Shown piece by piece: positions 5,608-8,749 of a DNA stretch of 8,749 bases; the stretch's first letter is position 1; every line of letters begins with the position of its first letter. The notes under the pieces were generated by a model. That model saw only the letters and a list, made by a program, of their open reading frames with translations, was not told the origin of the DNA and ran no database searches. Source of the DNA: Candidatus Coatesiibacteriota bacterium (GTDB taxonomy: Bacteria > B130-G9); contig QMNL01000050.1 of assembly GCA_003647755.1 (NCBI GenBank), positions 1-8,749 of the forward strand, written 5' to 3'. The position numbers and the translations under genes were made by a program.

Positions 5608-6318
5608 CGGCTCAAAATCGCTTTTGCTGGCGCCGCAGACGGGACAGACCCAGTCATCTGGGATGTCTTCAAACGCCGTTCCCGGTGCGATTCCTCCGTC
5701 TGGGTCGCCCTTCTCCGGGTCATAAACGTATCCGCAGACAGTGCAGACATACTTCATCTGTTTGGCTCCCTCTTGAGGTTGTGTGTCTTGAGATTTATCA
5801 ACAGGTCCGGTGTAACTCGGTGCGTTTTTCGGCGTCTTGCCCTTCAAATGCTTGTGATAGTATTCGTAGGTAAGCGCATCGCCCTTTCCCACAATCTCGG
5901 CAGACAAAAGCTCCCCGACGAACAACGTGTGCGTGCCAACGTCCACCGCGTCAACAACCTTCGCCTCAAGCACCGAGAGAACATGCTCGGTTGCGAGCGG
6001 GATACCTGTCTGCCCGATCTTGTGCTCGACATTCTCGAACTTGTCAATATCACGTCCAGACCGGAAGCCGAACCTGCCTATGAGCGTCATGGGCGTGGTT
6101 TGGTCCAAGACACTGACCCCGAAAACGCCGCTTCCGGAGATAAACTCGTGCGTCAGGTTCTTTTTGTTAATGCTGACGGCGATCTTCGGAGGGCTCGAGG
6201 CAACCTGAATTACGGTGTTTGCGATCTGACCGTTCAGTCTATCGCCCGAGCGCGAGCTCACCATATACAGACCATAGCTTATCGAAAACAATGCTCTGGA
6301 GTCCAGCGCACCTGCCAT
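5599..6318 (-). CDS. hrb: High-molecular-weight rubredoxin: flavin reductase fused to rubredoxin
   Basis: Hrb of Moorella thermoacetica passes electrons from NADH through its flavin and rubredoxin domains to FprA; this protein has the same layout. Residues 1 to about 160 are an FMN-binding split-barrel flavin reductase, with NTVIQVASSPPKIAVSINK (34-52) and YYHKHLKGKTPKNAPSY (153-169). A polar linker (about 170-187) joins a complete rubredoxin (188-239) with C192-x2-C195 and C225-x2-C228 binding iron. The start ATG 6318 lies 1 nt past the fprA stop, with AAGGAG 10 nt upstream. Being next to fprA strongly supports the role as its electron donor. The rubredoxin part begins with a Met that has its own Shine-Dalgarno, described separately. 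Confidence 0.93.
   Translation of the reverse strand: MAGALDSRALFSISYGLYMVSSRSGDRLNGQIANTVIQVASSPPKIAVSINKKNLTHEFISGSGVFGVSVLDQTTPMTLIGRFGFRSGRDIDKFENVEHKIGQTGIPLATEHVLSVLEAKVVDAVDVGTHTLFVGELLSAEIVGKGDALTYEYYHKHLKGKTPKNAPSYTGPVDKSQDTQPQEGAKQMKYVCTVCGYVYDPEKGDPDGGIAPGTAFEDIPDDWVCPVCGASKSDFEPKG
5755..5772 (-). promoter_or_regulatory. Internal Shine-Dalgarno and ATG at the rubredoxin domain of hrb
   Basis: GAGGGAG (5772-5766) lies 8 nt ahead of in-frame ATG 5757, which encodes the Met of MKYVCTVCGYVYD, the normal first residue of free rubredoxins. Initiation here would give a 52-residue stand-alone rubredoxin, exactly the usual size. Expression is untested; it may be a trace of the original gene fusion. 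Confidence 0.5.
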
Positions 6319-6319
6319 G

Positions 6320-7525
6320 TCAACATCTCTCCTTCATCTTATGGGCTAAATCAGCGCCAAGCGAGTAACATTCATCGAGCGATTTGTGGTTCGGAACGTA
6401 GTTACATCTGACGCCATCGCTGACCAGCTCGACTCTCATTGCTTTCAGCAACTCATTGATCTGACCAACCGCCTCGCCACTCCAGCCGAAGGACCCGAAC
6501 GAGGCGCCAAGAAGGTTATTCGGCTTCAGCCCTTTCAAGTAGGTCATGACATCCGCGACAGAGGGGAAGATGTTGTTGTTCATGGTCGGTGAGCCGGCCA
6601 CAATAGCTCCAGCCTCCATCGCAGCCGTTGCAACATCGCTGCGATGGCAAGATTGAAGTGGCATCACGCTGACGCTCGCTCCGCCGTCCCTCAAGCCCTC
6701 GCAAACCGCACCCGCCATCATCTCTGTGCTGTGCCACATCGTATCGAAAAGCACCACTGCCTTCATCGATGGCCTCTGCGCAGCCCACTCGGAATAGAGC
6801 CGCAGCACGTTCTCAAAGCCTGACCGCCAGATTGGGCCGTGGTCAGGAGCCACGACCTTGAGCTTAAGCCCCAGCGTCGGAAGACTCTCGATGAGCTTAG
6901 TGACCAGCGGCGAAAACGGCAAGAGGATGTTGGCGTAGTACTTCGCTGCCTCCTCCGCCAGGACATCCCGGCCTATCTCATCGTCAAAGCGCTCCGTCGA
7001 GGCGAGGTGCATGCCAAACGCATCTTGCGAGAATAGAATCTCATCCTCAGCAAGATACGAGAACATGCTGTCCGGCCAGTGCAGCATGCGCGTGTGCACA
7101 AATGTCAGGCCCATGTTGCCGAGGCTTAGGCTCTCCCCATTTTTCACAGGGATTACCTCGCTGCCCAGCTCCTCAAAATGACCAGCGATCGCCCTCGCAC
7201 CCATGACTGAGGCAAAGACCCTCTCCGGCTTCACTGCCTCAATAGTCGGCGGCAATGCCCCGGTGTGGTCCATCTCGGAGTGGTTCGAGACGATGTAGTC
7301 TATCCTGTCAGGCTCCACCACCGAGGCGATTCGAGCGAACATCTCGTCAATGAACGGAGCCTTGACTGTGTCTATCAAGGTGATCTTGTCGGCCAGGATG
7401 AGGTATGCGTTGTACGTCGTGCCGCGACTGGTCTGATAGCCGTGGAAGTCGCGAATGCCCCAATCGATGGCGCCCACCCAATAGACGTTGTCAGTAACCT
7501 TGACCGCCTTGTATAGTCCTTTCAA
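6320..7525 (-). CDS. fprA: A-type flavodiiron protein (O2/NO reductase)
   Basis: A cytosolic enzyme that reduces O2 to water or NO to N2O, protecting anaerobes. The N-terminal metallo-beta-lactamase-like domain (about 1-250) carries every expected diiron ligand: H82-x-E84-x-D86-H87, H149, D168 and H229. The flavodoxin domain (about 254-401) shows the FMN loops FDTMWHSTEMMA (260-271), SPTMNNNIFPS (312-322) and GSFGWSG (344-350). The 401-residue length is that of minimal class A proteins, with no extra C-terminal domain, so it needs an external rubredoxin; hrb follows by 1 nt and provides one. The start is TTG 7525, fixed by AAGGAG 6 nt upstream; no in-frame ATG gives the conserved N-terminus. 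A 134-nt gap with an inverted repeat precedes it. Confidence 0.95.
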   Translation of the reverse strand: MKGLYKAVKVTDNVYWVGAIDWGIRDFHGYQTSRGTTYNAYLILADKITLIDTVKAPFIDEMFARIASVVEPDRIDYIVSNHSEMDHTGALPPTIEAVKPERVFASVMGARAIAGHFEELGSEVIPVKNGESLSLGNMGLTFVHTRMLHWPDSMFSYLAEDEILFSQDAFGMHLASTERFDDEIGRDVLAEEAAKYYANILLPFSPLVTKLIESLPTLGLKLKVVAPDHGPIWRSGFENVLRLYSEWAAQRPSMKAVVLFDTMWHSTEMMAGAVCEGLRDGGASVSVMPLQSCHRSDVATAAMEAGAIVAGSPTMNNNIFPSVADVMTYLKGLKPNNLLGASFGSFGWSGEAVGQINELLKAMRVELVSDGVRCNYVPNHKSLDECYSLGADLAHKMKERC

Positions 7526-7537
7526 TCTGCTCTCCTT
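7523..7537 (-). promoter_or_regulatory. fprA ribosome site with TTG start
   Basis: AAGGAG (7537-7532) sits 6 nt ahead of TTG 7525. The strong site explains use of TTG, and the following MKGLYKAVKV is a normal flavodiiron N-terminus. Confidence 0.75.
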
Positions 7538-7564
7538 AAGTAAAACGCGATCACTTCATAGTAA

Positions 7565-7580
7565 ACTGTGAGAGCACAGT
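7565..7580. promoter_or_regulatory. Perfect inverted repeat ahead of fprA, candidate operator
   Basis: ACTGTG (7565-7570) and CACAGT (7575-7580) are perfect inverted copies separated by four bases, 40-55 nt upstream of the fprA start. On the minus strand a loose -10 element TACTAT (7563-7558) abuts it, but no good -35 lies at the proper distance. The form suits a dimeric regulator of the Crp/Fnr or similar type; the regulator is unknown. The remaining gap to the rubrerythrin stop shows no convincing terminator. Confidence 0.35.
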
Positions 7581-7659
7581 CTCGAGCCAACCATGTTCCA
7601 ACGAATCAGCACTGGCCAAACTCGGTCCTTCAACACCAGCTCCGAAACGCCCCTGAACC

Positions 7660-8178
7660 TCAGAACGGCGCGAAGCCTGCAGCCTGCCAGTAGAGGTCCT
7701 TCAAAGCGTCCAGCTGCTTTAAGAGAACGTGGTAGTGCCCCGTCTCCCATTCCGCCAGCTCGTTGAAAAAACCTCTGGCGTAAGCGTCTGGGCTATCCTC
7801 AGCACGCTTCTTGTAGTAGCTCAGCGAAAACAGCTCCAGCCGAACACCTATCGAAAGAGCGCTCATCTCGTAATGAGCGTCCGAAAGCCGCTCCAGCAAC
7901 TGCTCCGAGAATATCGGATGCGCACCGGAGAAATCCGCCTTGGGCCCGAGCTTCAGATTCCTGTCGAACTCGCCACGCTCAAGAAGCGACAGGTATTGCT
8001 TCTTGAGGTACTTCATGTGGCCCTCCTCCTCCGCGGCAAGCGTCTCAAACACCTCTTTGCCCTTCGGATCAGTAGTGCTGTTCGCCGCCATTAGGTAGAA
8101 GTATCTCCCGTCGTTCTCCGTCCTGATCGCCTCGGCAATCGCCTTCGCTACCTTGTCCCTAGATTCATCGCCATGCAT
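7660..8178 (-). CDS. Rubrerythrin-like diiron protein without a rubredoxin domain
   Basis: A 172-residue four-helix ferritin-like protein. Candidate iron ligands are E21, the E51-x2-H54 motif, E115 and the E145-x2-H148 motif, the pattern of rubrerythrin-type erythrin domains. Rubrerythrins reduce hydrogen peroxide; this one lacks the usual C-terminal rubredoxin, so it would need a separate electron donor such as the Hrb rubredoxin encoded downstream. The start ATG 8178 has GGGAG 8 nt upstream and follows the ferritin stop by 3 nt, so the two genes are surely co-transcribed. Some proteins of this group (COG1633) have no proven activity, so a peroxidase role is inferred. Confidence 0.82.
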   Translation of the reverse strand: MHGDESRDKVAKAIAEAIRTENDGRYFYLMAANSTTDPKGKEVFETLAAEEEGHMKYLKKQYLSLLERGEFDRNLKLGPKADFSGAHPIFSEQLLERLSDAHYEMSALSIGVRLELFSLSYYKKRAEDSPDAYARGFFNELAEWETGHYHVLLKQLDALKDLYWQAAGFAPF

Positions 8179-8181
8179 CGC

Positions 8182-8700
8182 CTATTCTCCCTCGGCCGAA
8201 CCAGACGCGCTAGCCCGCTCGCCAAGCTTCTGGTCCATCATGAACAGACCATGACCCGAATCACCGATCCTCTCAAGCGCCTGAGCCACCCTCGAGGTGT
8301 TCGCCTCCTCCTCCACCTGCTCGGTAACAAACCATTGCAGGAATATCTCCGCGGCGTTGTCGTTCTCATCCCGAGCGATCTTCACAAGCTCGTTGATCTT
8401 GCCTGTGATGAACTGCTCATGCGCATAAGCCGCCTGAAACACCTCAAGAGGTGAAGACCATCTCTTGTGCCGCTCAGTTGAAATGGGCAACAGCTCCACT
8501 TTCCCACCACGCTCGCTTATGAAATCAAACAACTTCATGGCGTGACCAACCTCCTCCTCGGTCTGAACCCGCATCCAGCTCGCCATCCCATCAAACCCAA
8601 CGGAGTGAAAATAGCTCACCATCGACAGATACAGGTAGGCCGACTCAAGCTCCTCCTTGATCTGCTCGTTGAATGCCTTCAAAACTCTACCACTCATCAT
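8182..8700 (-). CDS. ftnA: Non-heme bacterial ferritin (FtnA type)
   Basis: Cytosolic iron storage: it oxidises Fe(II) and keeps the mineral in a 24-subunit shell. The 172-residue protein has the ferroxidase ligands E17, E50 and H53 (TEEEVGH), E95 (AHEQFITGKINEL), and E127, Q128 and E131 (TEQVEEE), in line with E. coli FtnA. The Met ligand typical of bacterioferritin haem binding was not recognised, and the AHEQFITGKINEL segment favours Ftn over Bfr. ATG 8700 is chosen because GGAG lies 8 nt ahead; a TTG at 8721 in the same frame lies upstream of that site. It is the first gene of the minus-strand set; its promoter probably lies at or beyond the window edge. Confidence 0.92.
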   Translation of the reverse strand: MMSGRVLKAFNEQIKEELESAYLYLSMVSYFHSVGFDGMASWMRVQTEEEVGHAMKLFDFISERGGKVELLPISTERHKRWSSPLEVFQAAYAHEQFITGKINELVKIARDENDNAAEIFLQWFVTEQVEEEANTSRVAQALERIGDSGHGLFMMDQKLGERASASGSAEGE

Positions 8701-8717
8701 CTCTATAACTCCTTTTT
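8698..8717 (-). promoter_or_regulatory. Ferritin ribosome site
   Basis: AAAAAGGAG (8717-8709) followed by an 8-nt spacer and ATG 8700. It is the strongest initiation site in the window and sets the ferritin start, which fits high expression. Confidence 0.75.
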
Positions 8718-8749
8718 CCAAAGCCCGTGGACGTTACAGTATTCCCGAA

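Noticed and set aside
8701..8721. TTG 8721 as the ferritin start
   Set aside because: It lies upstream of the strong GGAG and would translate through the ribosome site; ATG 8700 has ideal spacing.

Overview
The window is compact, fairly GC-rich bacterial DNA with no transposase, integrase, rRNA or tRNA. It holds ten protein genes in two convergent groups that meet at about 3051-3064. Class I flavodiiron protein, high-molecular-weight rubredoxin, rubrerythrin and ferritin together suggest an anaerobe that must survive brief air exposure. The lineage cannot be fixed from the sequence; the DUF2400 gene would fit a deltaproteobacterial or uncultivated candidate-phylum genome.

Left part, plus strand (154-3050): a Nudix hydrolase of the COG4112 type, a SAM methyltransferase with an N-terminal Cys4 site, and an NDP-sugar pyrophosphorylase with a C-terminal hexapeptide-repeat tail. 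The last two are typical of surface-polysaccharide loci; the Nudix gene lies 10 nt ahead of the methyltransferase. The first ~40 bases form a nested hairpin that resembles a CRISPR repeat, seen only once here.

Right part, minus strand (8700 down to 3065): ferritin, a rubrerythrin-like diiron protein, then after a 134-nt gap fprA (flavodiiron O2/NO reductase), hrb (flavin reductase fused to rubredoxin), a DUF2400/TIGR02757 gene, an SO_0444-type metal permease with a C-terminal HMA domain, and arsC (thioredoxin-type arsenate reductase). From fprA to arsC the genes overlap or are separated by at most 7 nt, so one transcript is likely. The inferred logic is NAD(P)H to Hrb flavin to rubredoxin to FprA (O2 or NO to water or N2O), possibly also to the rubrerythrin (peroxide), with ferritin storing iron and permease plus ArsC handling metals or arsenic.

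The most notable points are translational. (1) The DUF2400 gene has no ATG, GTG or TTG start that includes its conserved N-terminus; its reading frame runs straight out of the hrb stop codon, and the best start is ATC at 5592. (2) The rubredoxin domain of Hrb begins with ATG preceded by a strong Shine-Dalgarno, so a free 52-residue rubredoxin could be made. (3) The HMA domain of the permease has the same arrangement and could be made as a free 73-residue CopZ-like chaperone. The same design occurring twice in one operon deserves testing.
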